64,000 bases of DNA from Pseudomonas sp. K2I15 (GTDB taxonomy: Bacteria > Pseudomonadota > Gammaproteobacteria > Pseudomonadales > Pseudomonadaceae), in the NCBI RefSeq assembly GCF_002204795.1, contig NZ_NIXO01000012.1:62001-126000 (forward strand), given 5' to 3'. Both the position numbers and the translations under genes were made by a program. Below, piece after piece: positions 49,918-59,789 of this stretch (its first letter is position 1; each line of letters begins with the position of its first letter). The notes beneath the pieces are model-generated. The model did no database searches, had not been told where the DNA came from, and saw nothing but the letters and a program-made list of their open reading frames with translations.

Positions 49918-51297
49918 ATGATTAAAGATCCCTTTGCCCGTCTGGGCCTGGACCGCGAAGTCCTGACTGTCAGCCAGCTCAACGGCCGTGCGCGGGTGTT
50001 GCTGGAAGACGTGTTCACCAATATCTGGGTCGAAGGCGAGATCTCCAACCTCGCCCGCCCAGCCTCCGGCCACGTGTACTTCACCCTTAAGGACAGCGGC
50101 GCCCAGGTGCGTTGCGCGCTGTTCCGGCAGAACGCCGCACGGGTGCGCCAGGCGTTGAAAGACGGTTTGGCGGTGAAGGTACGGGGCAAGGTCTCGCTGT
50201 TTGAAGGCCGGGGCGACTATCAGCTGATTCTCGACACGGTGGAGCCGGCCGGTGATGGCGCGTTGCGCCTGGCCTTTGATGCGCTGAAGGAAAAACTCAG
50301 TGCCGAAGGCCTGTTCAGTGCCGAGCGCAAGGTGCCGCTGCCTGCACACCCACGGCGCATCGGGATTATCAGCTCGCCCACCGGCGCGGTGATCCGCGAC
50401 ATCATCAGCGTGTTCCGCCGCCGGGCGCCCAACGTAGAACTGACGTTGATCCCGACTGCCGTGCAGGGCCGTGAAGCGGTATCGCAAATCGTCCGCGCAC
50501 TGAAGCTGGCCGACGCACGCGGCTTTGACGCGTTGATCCTGGCCCGTGGCGGCGGCTCGCTGGAAGACCTCTGGTGCTTCAACGAAGAAGCCGTAGCGCG
50601 TGCGGTGGACGCCTGCGTGACGCCCATCGTCAGTGCCGTCGGCCATGAAACCGATGTGTCCATCAGCGACTTTGTCGCCGACGTGCGCGCCCCGACACCC
50701 TCCGCTGCGGCCGAACTGCTGGCCCCGGACTCCAGCGACCTGGTGCGCCAGGTCGAAAGCCTGCACCGGCGCCTGGTAATGCGCATGCGCAACCGCCTGA
50801 TGCACGACCGCCTGCGCCTGGAAGGCATGGCCCGTCGCCTGCGTCACCCGGGCGAACGCCTGCGCCAGCAAGCCCAGCGCCTGGACGACCTGGACATGCG
50901 CCTGCGCCGGGCCTTCGAGCGCAGCCTGAATACGCGTCGCGAGCGGCTGATCCGCCTGGAAACCCGCCTTGCCGGCCAACACCCGGGCCGCCAACTGGCG
51001 CTGCTGCGCCAACGCCTGGACAGCCTCGCCGAACGCTTGCCGCGCGCCATGCGCGAAGGCCTCAAGGCGCGCCGCCTGCAACTGCAAAGCCAGGTGCAGA
51101 CGCTGCACGTGGTCAGCCCACTGGCTACTCTTGCGCGCGGCTACAGCATCTTGCTCGACGAGCGCGGCCAGGCGATTCGCAATGCCGCGCAAACCCACAC
51201 CGGCCAGCGCCTGACCGCGCGCCTCGGTGAAGGCCAATTGCAGGTGCGGGTGGAAGACAACCACCTGACGCCCGTCACCCTCTCGTTACTGGATTGA
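49918..51297 (+). CDS. xseA: Exodeoxyribonuclease VII large subunit
   Basis: The catalytic subunit of exonuclease VII, which degrades single-stranded DNA in the cytoplasm with XseB. The 459-residue protein has an N-terminal OB-fold (YFTLKDSGAQVRCALFR near 65), the nuclease core with SSPTGAVIRDI and ARGGGSLEDLW, and a long C-terminal coiled coil rich in Arg and Leu. The ATG at 49918 lies 10 nt after the LysR stop. Confidence 0.95.
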   Translation: MIKDPFARLGLDREVLTVSQLNGRARVLLEDVFTNIWVEGEISNLARPASGHVYFTLKDSGAQVRCALFRQNAARVRQALKDGLAVKVRGKVSLFEGRGDYQLILDTVEPAGDGALRLAFDALKEKLSAEGLFSAERKVPLPAHPRRIGIISSPTGAVIRDIISVFRRRAPNVELTLIPTAVQGREAVSQIVRALKLADARGFDALILARGGGSLEDLWCFNEEAVARAVDACVTPIVSAVGHETDVSISDFVADVRAPTPSAAAELLAPDSSDLVRQVESLHRRLVMRMRNRLMHDRLRLEGMARRLRHPGERLRQQAQRLDDLDMRLRRAFERSLNTRRERLIRLETRLAGQHPGRQLALLRQRLDSLAERLPRAMREGLKARRLQLQSQVQTLHVVSPLATLARGYSILLDERGQAIRNAAQTHTGQRLTARLGEGQLQVRVEDNHLTPVTLSLLD

Positions 51298-51300
51298 TTG

Positions 51301-52122
51301 ATGCCACGCTTTTTAAGTTTGTTGATGCTGTTGTGCCTGACCTTCAATGCCCACGCAGACAGTTACATCACCCGGCTGCTGAACAAGCCGGTACCCGGTG
51401 GCGTGGCGGTGGTCGACCTCGGTACGTCGGCGACGGCGCCCAAAGCCACTTACCTGAACCGGCCGGTGCTGGTGGTGAAGGAGCAGAACAACTGGCTGGC
51501 GATTGTCGGCATCCCGCTGACGGTCAAACCCGGCACCCAGCGCATCACCAGCGGCAGCCAAAACCTGCCGTTTATCGTGGGTTTCAAGAAGTACCCCGAG
51601 CAGCACATCACCCTCAAGAACAAAAGCCAGGTGAACCCCGACCCGGCGCAGCTGAAACGCATCGAAGGTGAGCTGGCGGTTCAACTCAAGGCCTATCGCA
51701 GCTTCAGCCCGAACACCCCGAGCAACCTGCTGCTGGACAAGCCGGTGAACGGGCCACTGTCGAGCAAGTTCGGCGTGCGACGTTTCTTCAATGGCGAGGA
51801 GCGTAATCCGCATTCGGGCCTGGACTTTGCCGTGGGCGCCGGTACGCCGATCAAGACGCCGGCGGCAGGCAAGGTGATTCTCACCGGTAACTTCTTCTTC
51901 AACGGCAACACCGTGTTTGTGGACCATGGCCAGGGCTTTATCAGCATGTTCTGCCATATGTCGAAGATTGACGTGAGCGTGGGCCAGCAACTGGCGCGTG
52001 GCGCGGTGGTGGGCAAGGTTGGTTCCACTGGGCGGGCGACCGGGCCGCACATGCATTGGAACATCAGCCTGAACGACGCGCGGGTGGATCCGGCGATCTT
52101 TATCGGGGCGTTTCAGCCTTGA
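51301..52122 (+). CDS. M23-family peptidase, exported (LasA/lysostaphin type)
   Basis: A 273-residue exported protein with a signal peptide (MPRFLSLLMLLCLTFNAHA). The C-terminal M23 domain has the zinc ligands H171 and D175 (HSGLDFA) and the catalytic HMH motif at 250-252. All are present, so an active peptidoglycan endopeptidase is likely. It starts 3 nt after the xseA stop and is probably coexpressed; a TTG one codon upstream is also possible. Confidence 0.9.
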   Translation: MPRFLSLLMLLCLTFNAHADSYITRLLNKPVPGGVAVVDLGTSATAPKATYLNRPVLVVKEQNNWLAIVGIPLTVKPGTQRITSGSQNLPFIVGFKKYPEQHITLKNKSQVNPDPAQLKRIEGELAVQLKAYRSFSPNTPSNLLLDKPVNGPLSSKFGVRRFFNGEERNPHSGLDFAVGAGTPIKTPAAGKVILTGNFFFNGNTVFVDHGQGFISMFCHMSKIDVSVGQQLARGAVVGKVGSTGRATGPHMHWNISLNDARVDPAIFIGAFQP

Positions 52123-52277
52123 CGTTCAATTGCGCACCCGGCAACAGGTGCGCAAACAAAACAACCCCATACACAATTATCAACCATAAAATCTCGTCTC
52201 CTACGCCAATAGCAGAACTTCTCTCAATTTTTTCCGACTGCTTGCCATCTTTCACCCCGGCGGTTAGGGTTGGACCT

Positions 52278-52355
52278 ATGAAAACCTCTCACACCCTCAT
52301 TCAGCTTCGCCAGCACCGCAGCCTGTGCCTAGTCAGCGCACGACTGCCAGGCTGA
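52278..52355 (+). CDS. Candidate leu leader peptide upstream of leuA
   Basis: A 25-codon open frame in the 320-bp gap before leuA. It has five leucine codons, spelled CTC, CTT, CTG, CTA and CTG; three of these are rare in high-GC pseudomonads. Placement and leucine content fit a leader peptide for attenuation of leuA. A short hairpin GGCCG/CGGCC follows at 52405-52422, but a clear terminator/antiterminator pair was not found. Confidence 0.5.
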   Translation: MKTSHTLIQLRQHRSLCLVSARLPG

Positions 52356-52442
52356 ATCGATCTGCCTCGTCTTTTGCTTTATCCCCAATAACAGTTTTAC
52401 GGCAGGCCGCCTTTTCTCGGCCCCTACACAAAGGATTTCCCG

Positions 52443-54122
52443 ATGAGCATGCTCAAAGACCCGTCTTCGAAGTACCGCGCATTTCCGACCATTGATATCC
52501 CGGACCGCACTTGGCCGTCGAAGACCATTACCGCCGCGCCGATTTGGTGCAGTTCCGACTTGCGCGACGGCAACCAGTCGCTGATCGAACCGATGGACGC
52601 GGTGAAAAAGCTGCGCTTCTGGAAGACCTTGGTCGCCGTCGGCGTGAAGGAAATCGAGGCTTCGTTCCCGGCTGCATCGCAAACCGACTTCGACTTCGTG
52701 CGTACCCTGATCGAAGACAACCACATCCCCGAGGACACCACCATCCAGGTGCTGACCCAGGGCCGTGAAGACTTGATCGCACGCACCTTCGAATCCCTGC
52801 GCGGGGCGAAGAAAGCCATCGTTCACTTGTACAACGCCACCTCGCCGTCGTTCCGCCGCATCGTGTTCAACCAGGACAAAGACGGCATCAAGGCCATCGC
52901 GGTCAACGCGGCCAAGCTGTTCGTCAAATACGCCGCCCAGCAGCCAGAAACCCAGTGGACCTTCGAGTACTCGCCTGAGACCTTCAGCGCAACCGAGCTG
53001 GAGTTCGCCAAGGAAGTCTGTGACGCGGTGATCGAGGTCTGGAACCCGACGCCTGAGCACAAGGTGATCCTCAACCTGCCGGCCACCGTTGAATGTGCCA
53101 CCCCGAACATCTATGCCGACCAGATCGAGTGGTTCGGTCGCCATATCAACCGTCGTGACAGCGTGATCATCAGCCTGCACACCCACAACGACCGTGGCAC
53201 TGGCGTGGCCGCCACCGAGTTGGGCCTGATGGCCGGCGCAGACCGTGTCGAAGGTTGCTTATTCGGCAATGGCGAGCGTACCGGTAACGTCGACCTGGTG
53301 ACCGTGGCGTTGAACATGTACACCCAGGGCCTCGACCCGCAGCTGGACTTCTCCGACATCGACGGCGTGCGCAAGGTCGTCGAAGAGTGCAACCAGATCC
53401 CGGTGCACCCACGTCACCCGTACGTCGGCGACCTGGTTCACACCGCCTTCTCCGGCTCCCACCAGGACGCGATCCGCAAGGGCTTCACCCAGCAGAAACC
53501 GGACGCTTTGTGGGAAGTGCCGTACTTGCCGATCGACCCGGCCGACATCGGCCGCAGCTACGAGGCGGTGATTCGCGTCAACAGCCAGTCGGGCAAAGGC
53601 GGCATCGCCTACCTGCTGGAGCAGGAATACGGCATCAGCTTGCCGCGCCGCATGCAGATCGAATTCAGCCAGGTGGTACAGGCCGAAACCGATCGTGTGG
53701 GCCTGGAGATGACGGCCTCGCAGATCTACAGCTTATTGCAGCGTGAATACCTGCAAGCCAACATTCCTTACGCGCTGGTCAGCCATCGCTTGCAGGAAGA
53801 GAACGGCAACAGCTCGGTGGAAGTTGAAGTCTCGGGCAAGGGCCAGGGCGAAACCAACCTGCGCTGGCACGGCAAAGGCAACGGCGCCCTGGAAGCGCTG
53901 GTGGCCGGGCTGCCGATTGGTGTTGAGATCATGGATTACAACGAACACGCGATTGGCGCCGGCACCAATGCCAAGGCAGCGGCCTACATTGAGCTGCGGG
54001 TGAACGGCGAGCGTCCGGTGCATGGCGTGGGTATTGATGAAAACATCACCACGGCGAGCTTCAAGGCGGTGTTCAGTGCCCTGAACCGTTCGTTGAGCCA
54101 GCTGGAAGCAAAAGCGGCGTAA
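52443..54122 (+). CDS. leuA: 2-isopropylmalate synthase
   Basis: LeuA condenses acetyl-CoA with 2-oxoisovalerate, the first step of leucine synthesis. The 559 residues form the longer LeuA type 2 variant. It has the DRE-TIM catalytic start [11 protein letters not shown] near residue 38, [11 protein letters not shown] near 240, and a C-terminal allosteric regulatory domain for leucine feedback. The ATG at 52443 has AAGGAT 8 nt upstream. It is single, followed by a strong terminator. Confidence 0.95.
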   Translation: MSMLKDPSSKYRAFPTIDIPDRTWPSKTITAAPIWCSSDLRDGNQSLIEPMDAVKKLRFWKTLVAVGVKEIEASFPAASQTDFDFVRTLIEDNHIPEDTTIQVLTQGREDLIARTFESLRGAKKAIVHLYNATSPSFRRIVFNQDKDGIKAIAVNAAKLFVKYAAQQPETQWTFEYSPETFSATELEFAKEVCDAVIEVWNPTPEHKVILNLPATVECATPNIYADQIEWFGRHINRRDSVIISLHTHNDRGTGVAATELGLMAGADRVEGCLFGNGERTGNVDLVTVALNMYTQGLDPQLDFSDIDGVRKVVEECNQIPVHPRHPYVGDLVHTAFSGSHQDAIRKGFTQQKPDALWEVPYLPIDPADIGRSYEAVIRVNSQSGKGGIAYLLEQEYGISLPRRMQIEFSQVVQAETDRVGLEMTASQIYSLLQREYLQANIPYALVSHRLQEENGNSSVEVEVSGKGQGETNLRWHGKGNGALEALVAGLPIGVEIMDYNEHAIGAGTNAKAAAYIELRVNGERPVHGVGIDENITTASFKAVFSALNRSLSQLEAKAA

Positions 54123-54143
54123 ACGCTGATTGCTGAAATACAG

Positions 54144-54176
54144 AAGGCCCCTGGATGAGAATCCAGGGGCCTTTTT
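54144..54176 (+). terminator. leuA terminator
   Basis: A 13-bp stem AAGGCCCCTGGAT/ATCCAGGGGCCTT with a GAGA loop and T5, 21 nt past the leuA stop. Confidence 0.92.
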
Positions 54177-54211
54177 GTTGGGTTCTAAATTTGTGGTGAC
54201 TGTCAGGGCCT

Positions 54212-54292
54212 CTTCGCGAGCAAGCCCGCTCCCACATTTTGACCGCGTTCTTTCAGGTTGCGCAGGTCGAATGTGGGGCTTGCTCGCGAAAG
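54212..54292. repeat. REPIN, TGTGGGAGCGGGC type, with a shortened right arm
   Basis: The left arm CTTCGCGAGCAAGCCCGCTC is complete. The right arm reads TGTGGGGCTTGCTCGCGAAA, missing about 6 bp found in the other copies. It lies between the converging leuA and omega-amidase genes. Confidence 0.8.
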
Positions 54293-54317
54293 CACTCTAT
54301 CAGGCGACGAAAACCCT

Positions 54318-55109
54318 TCAGGTGAACTCGAAGCTGTCCGCATCCAGGTTCGCCGGGAAGCGTGTGCGGTACGCGGCCAGTTCCGATGCATCCAGGCACA
54401 CCTGGAACACGCCGTCCGCCTCCCCTGCACTCAGCAGGCTTTCTCCCTGGAAGTCCAGGACCTGGCTGTCTCCGGTGTAGGCAAAACCCTTGCCGTCCGT
54501 ACCCACCCGATTCACCGCCGCCACGTAACACAGGTTTTCGATGGCCCGTGCCGGCAGCAGGCGGTTCCAGTGCTGGCGCCGCGCACCCGGCCAGTTGGCG
54601 GTGTACAGCAGCAGGTCCGTGTCCTGGGCGTCACGGCTCCACACAGGGAAGCGCAGGTCGTAGCAGATCAACGGACGTATCCGCCAACCCTTGAGTTCGA
54701 ACTGCACCTGGCGCTCGCCGGGGGTGTAGTGGTCGTGTTCACCGGCCATGCGGAACAGGTGGCGTTTGTCGTAGTGCAGCACCTCGCCATCCGGGCGCGC
54801 CCAGAGCAGGCGGTTGCGGTGGCTGCGGTCAGCGGCCTGGATGATCACGCTGCCGGCGATCACGGCGTTGTACTTCTTGGCCTGGGCTTGGAGCCATTGA
54901 TGGGTGGGGCCGTTTTCGGGCTCGGCGAGGGTTTGCGACTCCATCGAGAAACCGGTGGTGAACATCTCCGGCAGCACGATCAGGTCGGCCCCCTTGGCCT
55001 GTTCCAGCAGCAGTTCGAAATGCTCCAGGTTGGCCTGGCGGTCGTGCCAGGCCAGGGTGGTTTGCACCAGGGCAATGTTCAGGTTGGGCAGTGCACTCAG
55101 ATCACGCAT
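54318..55109 (-). CDS. Carbon-nitrogen hydrolase, omega-amidase (YafV-like)
   Basis: A 263-residue nitrilase-superfamily enzyme with the catalytic triad E48 (LPEMF), K115 (YDKRHLF) and C149 (LICYDLRFP). It resembles YafV, which hydrolyses alpha-ketoglutaramate and 2-oxosuccinamate. Pairing with a methionine/glutamine aminotransferase, which it overlaps by 13 bp, supports a role in removing the keto-amide product of that enzyme in methionine salvage. The ATG at 55109 is chosen because the upstream extension lies within the aminotransferase gene. Confidence 0.87.
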   Translation of the reverse strand: MRDLSALPNLNIALVQTTLAWHDRQANLEHFELLLEQAKGADLIVLPEMFTTGFSMESQTLAEPENGPTHQWLQAQAKKYNAVIAGSVIIQAADRSHRNRLLWARPDGEVLHYDKRHLFRMAGEHDHYTPGERQVQFELKGWRIRPLICYDLRFPVWSRDAQDTDLLLYTANWPGARRQHWNRLLPARAIENLCYVAAVNRVGTDGKGFAYTGDSQVLDFQGESLLSAGEADGVFQVCLDASELAAYRTRFPANLDADSFEFT

Positions 55110-56245
55110 AGTTTCTCGGCTGCTTGGCGCAGCGTCTCCTCGCGTTTGGCAAAGCACAGTCGCACCAGGCGCTGGCCTTGCGGTGGGTTCTGGTAGAACA
55201 CCGAGACCGGAATGGTCGCCACGCCATGTTCGCGGGTCATCCACAGTGACATGGCAACGTCATCCAGGTCTGGGCGAATCTGTGAGTAATTCACCAGTTG
55301 GAAGTAAGTACCGGCCACCCGGGTAAAGCTGAAACGCGACGGTTCCAGCAGGTCGCAGAACAGGTCGCGCTTGGCTTGATAAAAAGCCGGCAGTTCCTCG
55401 ACATGTTCCGGGTGTTCGGCCATGAAGTCTGCCAAAGCGTACTGCAACGGGGTCACGCCGCAAAAGTTGACATATTGATGCACCTTGCGCAGTTCGGCGC
55501 TGAGGGCTGGTGGCGCGATCACGTAGCCGGTCTTCCAGCCGGTAACGTGGTAGGTCTTGCCGAAGGAGCTGACCACGAAGGCGCGCTGGTACAGCTCTTC
55601 GTGGGCCAGCACGCTGACGTGGGGCACACCGTCGAATACCAGGTGTTCATAGACCTCGTCGCTGACCAGGTAAATGTCACGGTCGCGGATCAACTCGGCC
55701 AACTGGTCCAGCTCGGCACGGCTGATCAATGCGCCAGTGGGGTTGTGCGGGCTGTTGAGGATGATCATGCGGGTGCGCGGTGACAGCGCCGCGCGCAGTT
55801 GCTCGAAGTCCAGGGCGAAGTCATGCAGGCCCAGTTGCACATGTACACAGCGGCCGCCTGCCAGTTCTACCGAGGGCTCGTAGCTGTCATAGGCCGGGTC
55901 GAACACGATGACTTCATCACCGTTGCGGATCACCGCCTGGATCGCACAGAAGATCGCCTCGGTGGCGCCTGGGGTGATGGTCACTTCGCTATCGGCATTC
56001 ACCGTGGCGCCATAGCCGCGGGCGATCTTGGCTGCCACTTGCTGGCGCAGCACCGGCAGGCCGGTCATCGGAGCGTATTGGTTATGGCCCAGTGCAATGT
56101 GTTTGCCCACTGCATCGAGTAACTCTTGGGGGCCATTAAAGTCGGGAAAGCCTTGGGACAAGTTGAGCGCACCGGTTTCGGCGGCGAGTTGCGACATGGT
56201 GGTGAAGATGGTGGTGCCGACATTCGGCAGCTTGCTGGTGATCAT
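55097..56245 (-). CDS. Methionine aminotransferase, PLP-dependent (YbdL-like)
   Basis: A 382-residue class I/II aminotransferase with the PLP lysine K230 (SSFGKTY), NSPHNPTGAL near 164 and SDEVYEHLVF near 195. It resembles YbdL/MtnE-type enzymes that use glutamine to transaminate 2-oxo-4-methylthiobutyrate to methionine. The ATG at 56245 has AAGGGG about 7 nt upstream. It overlaps the downstream omega-amidase gene by 13 bp. Confidence 0.88.
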   Translation of the reverse strand: MITSKLPNVGTTIFTTMSQLAAETGALNLSQGFPDFNGPQELLDAVGKHIALGHNQYAPMTGLPVLRQQVAAKIARGYGATVNADSEVTITPGATEAIFCAIQAVIRNGDEVIVFDPAYDSYEPSVELAGGRCVHVQLGLHDFALDFEQLRAALSPRTRMIILNSPHNPTGALISRAELDQLAELIRDRDIYLVSDEVYEHLVFDGVPHVSVLAHEELYQRAFVVSSFGKTYHVTGWKTGYVIAPPALSAELRKVHQYVNFCGVTPLQYALADFMAEHPEHVEELPAFYQAKRDLFCDLLEPSRFSFTRVAGTYFQLVNYSQIRPDLDDVAMSLWMTREHGVATIPVSVFYQNPPQGQRLVRLCFAKREETLRQAAEKLCVI

Positions 56246-56312
56246 CGGTGCGCCCCTTGCGGTGAGCCCCAAGTTTTAAGCTGCATGCGGCGAAGGGTCA
56301 ACCGCCAGGCAC

Positions 56313-56342
56313 AAAAAAAGGGCTCCGAAAGAGCCCTTTTTT
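56313..56342. terminator. Bidirectional terminator after der
   Basis: Stem GGGCTC/GAGCCC (56320-56325, 56331-56336) with loop CGAAA, flanked by A7 and T6. It lies 13 nt past the der stop and would end the large operon read from the right. Confidence 0.9.
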
Positions 56343-56354
56343 AACCGATCAGGA

Positions 56355-57824
56355 TCAGCGCTTGTCGCGGCGCTTTTTGTCGGCTTTCTTGTGGTGCGTC
56401 ATCATCCGGCGCTTTTTGTTTACCTGGCGGTCGGTGAGGCTGTTCTTGTTGCCTTCGTACGGGTTCTCGCCACCCTTGAACTCGATACGGATCGGCGTAC
56501 CGACCAGTTTCAAGACACGGCGGTAGGTGTTTTCCAGGTAACGCACGTAGGACTTCGGCACCTTCTCCAGTTGATTACCGTGGATCACGATAATCGGCGG
56601 GTTGGCACCACCCAAGTGAGCATAACGCAGCTTGATCCGACGGTTGTTGACCATCGGTGGCGCATGCTCGCTGACCGCATCTTCAAGAATCTGGGTCAGG
56701 CGGTTGGTCGGCCAGCGGGTGACCGCGGACTTGAACGAGTTCTGCACCGAAGCGTAGAGGTTGCCCACGCCGGTACCGTGCAGTGCCGAGATAAAGTGGA
56801 TATCGGCGAACTCGACGAAGAACAGACGACGCTGCAGTTCGATCTTGACGAAATCGCGCTCGCTCGGCGTCATGCCGTCCCACTTGTTGATCGCGATCAC
56901 CAGGGCGCGACCGGCTTCCAGGGCAAAGCCCAGCAAGTTCAGGTCATGGTCTACCACGCCTTCGCGGGCGTCCATGACGAAGATCACCACGTTGGCGTCT
57001 TTGATCGCCTGCAGGGTTTTCACCACGGAGAACTTTTCAACTTCCTCGTGGATCTTGCCGCGCTTGCGCACACCAGCGGTGTCGATCAGCGTGTACTTCT
57101 CGTCGTTACGCTCGAACGGGATGTAGATACTGTCGCGGGTGGTGCCGGGCTCGTCATAGACGATTACCCGGTCTTCACCCAGCATACGGTTGACCAGGGT
57201 CGACTTGCCGACGTTCGGGCGGCCGATGATCGCGATCTTGATACCGTCTTTTTCGCTTGGGCCAGGAATGCGCTTGGCCTCCTCGCCTTCGGCAACGATC
57301 TCTTCTTCGCCTTCGACTTCATCCACGTCATCACGCGGGAAGTCGCGCAGGGCGATCTCCAGCATCTGGGTGATGCCGCGACCGTGGGCACCGGCGATCG
57401 GGATCGCGTCGCCCAGGCCCATCGGGCTGAACTCGGCGCGGGCCATTTCAGGATCGATGTTGTCGATCTTGTTGGCCACCACGTAGGAACGCTTGTTGCG
57501 CTTGCGCAGGTGCTCGCCAATCATTTGGTCAGCAGCGGTGTAGCCCGCGCGGGCGTCCACCAGGAACAACACGACATCAGCTTCTTCAATGGCCAGCAGC
57601 GACTGCTCGGCCATCTTTTCGTCCATGCCATGCTCGTCACCGGAGATACCACCGGTGTCGACAATAATGTAGGAGCGCCCTTGCCACTTTGCCTCACCGT
57701 ATTGGCGATCACGGGTCAGACCGGACAAGTCGCCGACGATGGCGTCGCGAGTCCTGGTCAGGCGGTTGAACAAGGTGGACTTGCCGACGTTCGGTCGGCC
57801 CACCAGGGCGATTACGGGAACCAT
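56355..57824 (-). CDS. der: Ribosome biogenesis GTPase Der (EngA)
   Basis: Der is an essential double GTPase for 50S maturation. The 489-residue protein has two G domains, each with P-loop GRPNVGKST (residues 8-16 and near 205), DTGG/DTAG motifs and NKID/NKWD, then a KH-like domain and a basic tail ([16 protein letters not shown]). The ATG at 57824 is used; an ATG 4 codons upstream is possible. It is last in the hisS-yfgM-bamB-der series. Confidence 0.97.
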   Translation of the reverse strand: MVPVIALVGRPNVGKSTLFNRLTRTRDAIVGDLSGLTRDRQYGEAKWQGRSYIIVDTGGISGDEHGMDEKMAEQSLLAIEEADVVLFLVDARAGYTAADQMIGEHLRKRNKRSYVVANKIDNIDPEMARAEFSPMGLGDAIPIAGAHGRGITQMLEIALRDFPRDDVDEVEGEEEIVAEGEEAKRIPGPSEKDGIKIAIIGRPNVGKSTLVNRMLGEDRVIVYDEPGTTRDSIYIPFERNDEKYTLIDTAGVRKRGKIHEEVEKFSVVKTLQAIKDANVVIFVMDAREGVVDHDLNLLGFALEAGRALVIAINKWDGMTPSERDFVKIELQRRLFFVEFADIHFISALHGTGVGNLYASVQNSFKSAVTRWPTNRLTQILEDAVSEHAPPMVNNRRIKLRYAHLGGANPPIIVIHGNQLEKVPKSYVRYLENTYRRVLKLVGTPIRIEFKGGENPYEGNKNSLTDRQVNKKRRMMTHHKKADKKRRDKR

Positions 57825-57963
57825 GCGGCTCTCCACTTCGTTATTTCAGAAAATACAAAAGCCGCTGCAAGGCAGCGGCTGGTGCTCGGGGCAGCATATT
57901 TAAATGCCGCATGCCCCGCCGAAGCGGGGCCGCCTGGGTGTTACCCCAAGCATAGTCAAACCC

Positions 57964-59115
57964 TTACTTGATGGTCAGCGCTTCCAGTTTGCCGCTGTTG
58001 CCATACACGTAAAGCATGTTACCCACCACCAGCGGACGGGCACGCAGGCCGTCGCTGTCGATACGTTCGCGACCGACGAAGCGACCGTCCACCTGGCTCA
58101 GCAGGTGCAGGTAACCTTCAAAGTCGCCTACCGCTACGTAGCTGGAGAACACCTCCGGTGCCGACAACTGACGGCGAGCCAGGGAGTCATTGCTCCACAA
58201 TGCAGTGGTGGAACGCTCGTCGACACTTTCAACGGTGCCGGACGCCAGGCTGACGTAGACGCTGCCAAACCCTTGGGCGACACCGGCGTAGCTGGAAGCA
58301 TCACGCTGCCAGTTGATCCGGCCGCTTTGCACGTCCAGCGCCGCAACACGGCCCTGATACGTGGCGACGTAAAGGGTCTCACCCGACAGCAGCAAGCCAC
58401 CGTCGATGTCCACTACGCGGTCCAGTTCCGAACGACCCTGAGGGATCGCAACACGGGTTTCCCAGGCCGGCACGCCGTTCTGGGTGTCCAGGGCGACCAC
58501 TTTACCGGTCGACAGGCCTGCCAGTGCGAGGTTGCTGGTCACAACCGGACCGCTGGTACCGCGCAAGGTCAGGACCGCCGGCGTGCTGTCATACAACCAG
58601 CGCTGGTTACCGGTGGCGGCGTCGAGGCCGATCACACGGTCATCCTGGGTCTGAACGACAACGATGTCACCGTTGGTAGCCGGTGGCGAGAGCACTTCAC
58701 TGGTCACGCGAGAGCGCCATTTCTCTTCACCGGTGCTCGAATCCAGCGCCACGACGTCGCCTTTCAGCGTGCCGAGCAGCACCAGGCCGGAACCCACGCC
58801 AACGGCGCCGGACACAGGCAGTTCGAGGTCTTTCTTCCATTTGACGTCGCCGTTCATGCGATCCATGGAGACTACAACGCCGGTGGAGTCAGCGGCGAAG
58901 ATGGTGTCACCGTCGATCGCCGGGACCATCAGGTTGTACAAGTCGCCCTGACCGTCACCAATGGAGCGGCTCCACTGCTTTTGCAGGACCACTTCTTCCT
59001 TGAAGCTGGTCAGCTCGGCCGGAGGCAGTTCTTTTTTGCTGTTGCTGCTGCAACCCGCGGCCAAAACGGCCAGAGCCAGCAATGCTGCATGTTTCCAACG
59101 GATCACGTCACGCAT
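57964..59115 (-). CDS. bamB: Outer membrane protein assembly factor BamB
   Basis: BamB is the beta-propeller lipoprotein of the BAM complex that inserts outer-membrane proteins. The 383-residue product has a lipobox (LAAGC near residue 20), then PQQ-like propeller repeats such as GDVKWKKDL, GEEKWRSRV and GNQRWLYDS. It starts at the ATG at 59115, overlapping the end of yfgM by 8 bp. An intrinsic gap of 139 bp separates it from der. Confidence 0.95.
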   Translation of the reverse strand: MRDVIRWKHAALLALAVLAAGCSSNSKKELPPAELTSFKEEVVLQKQWSRSIGDGQGDLYNLMVPAIDGDTIFAADSTGVVVSMDRMNGDVKWKKDLELPVSGAVGVGSGLVLLGTLKGDVVALDSSTGEEKWRSRVTSEVLSPPATNGDIVVVQTQDDRVIGLDAATGNQRWLYDSTPAVLTLRGTSGPVVTSNLALAGLSTGKVVALDTQNGVPAWETRVAIPQGRSELDRVVDIDGGLLLSGETLYVATYQGRVAALDVQSGRINWQRDASSYAGVAQGFGSVYVSLASGTVESVDERSTTALWSNDSLARRQLSAPEVFSSYVAVGDFEGYLHLLSQVDGRFVGRERIDSDGLRARPLVVGNMLYVYGNSGKLEALTIK

Positions 59116-59749
59116 CCCCTTTGGCCAAGTCGTCGAGCTTGATTTGTAAGCCACCGACCGCCGCTTCATCAGACAGCGCCGCCTTGGCTTTTTGGTACGC
59201 AGCATTGGCTTCGTCGGTACGACCCAATTGGACCAGCAGGTCGCCCTTGAGCTCTTCACGAGTCGCCAAAAATGCCTTGTCAGCATCGCCGTCGAGCAGT
59301 TTCAGTGCGTCGTCGGCCTTGTTCTGTGCCGCCAGTACCTGAGCCAGACGCTGACGTGCGATTTCACCCAGTGTCGGGTTGGCAGGCTTGTCGGTGATGG
59401 CTTTCAGCTCGGAGGCTGCGTCATCCAGCTTGCCGTTGTCGACCGCAACTTTTGCGACGAACAGGCTGCCGTATTGCGCGTAGGTGCTACCGCCAAATTC
59501 GCTCTTCAGCTTGCCGGCCAGGTCTGCCACTTGGGCGAGGTCCGGTTTGCCGTTTGGCGTCAGCGTGGTTTCCAGCAATTGCTGATAGATAATCGAGGCG
59601 CCTTGCGACTGGTTAGCCTGATACTTGTGCCAGGCTTGCCAGCCGAACACCACTACTAAAGCCAGCAAACCGCCAGTGACCAGGGGCTTGCCGTTGCGCT
59701 GCCACCAGTCTTTGAACTCGGCCAGCTGGTCATCATCAGTACTCGACAC
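59108..59749 (-). CDS. yfgM: YfgM-like tetratricopeptide protein, SecYEG-associated
   Basis: A 213-residue protein with one N-terminal membrane anchor (about 20-40, LVTGGLLALVVVFGWQAW) and a periplasmic TPR-like domain. In E. coli YfgM links the SecYEG translocon to periplasmic chaperones such as PpiD. Gene order hisS-yfgM-bamB-der matches. The start codon is GTG, and its end overlaps bamB by 8 bp. Confidence 0.88.
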   Translation of the reverse strand: MSSTDDDQLAEFKDWWQRNGKPLVTGGLLALVVVFGWQAWHKYQANQSQGASIIYQQLLETTLTPNGKPDLAQVADLAGKLKSEFGGSTYAQYGSLFVAKVAVDNGKLDDAASELKAITDKPANPTLGEIARQRLAQVLAAQNKADDALKLLDGDADKAFLATREELKGDLLVQLGRTDEANAAYQKAKAALSDEAAVGGLQIKLDDLAKGDA

Positions 59750-59789
59750 CCCAATACTCCTTAATCGCTAAATCGGCTGTTTGACAGCT

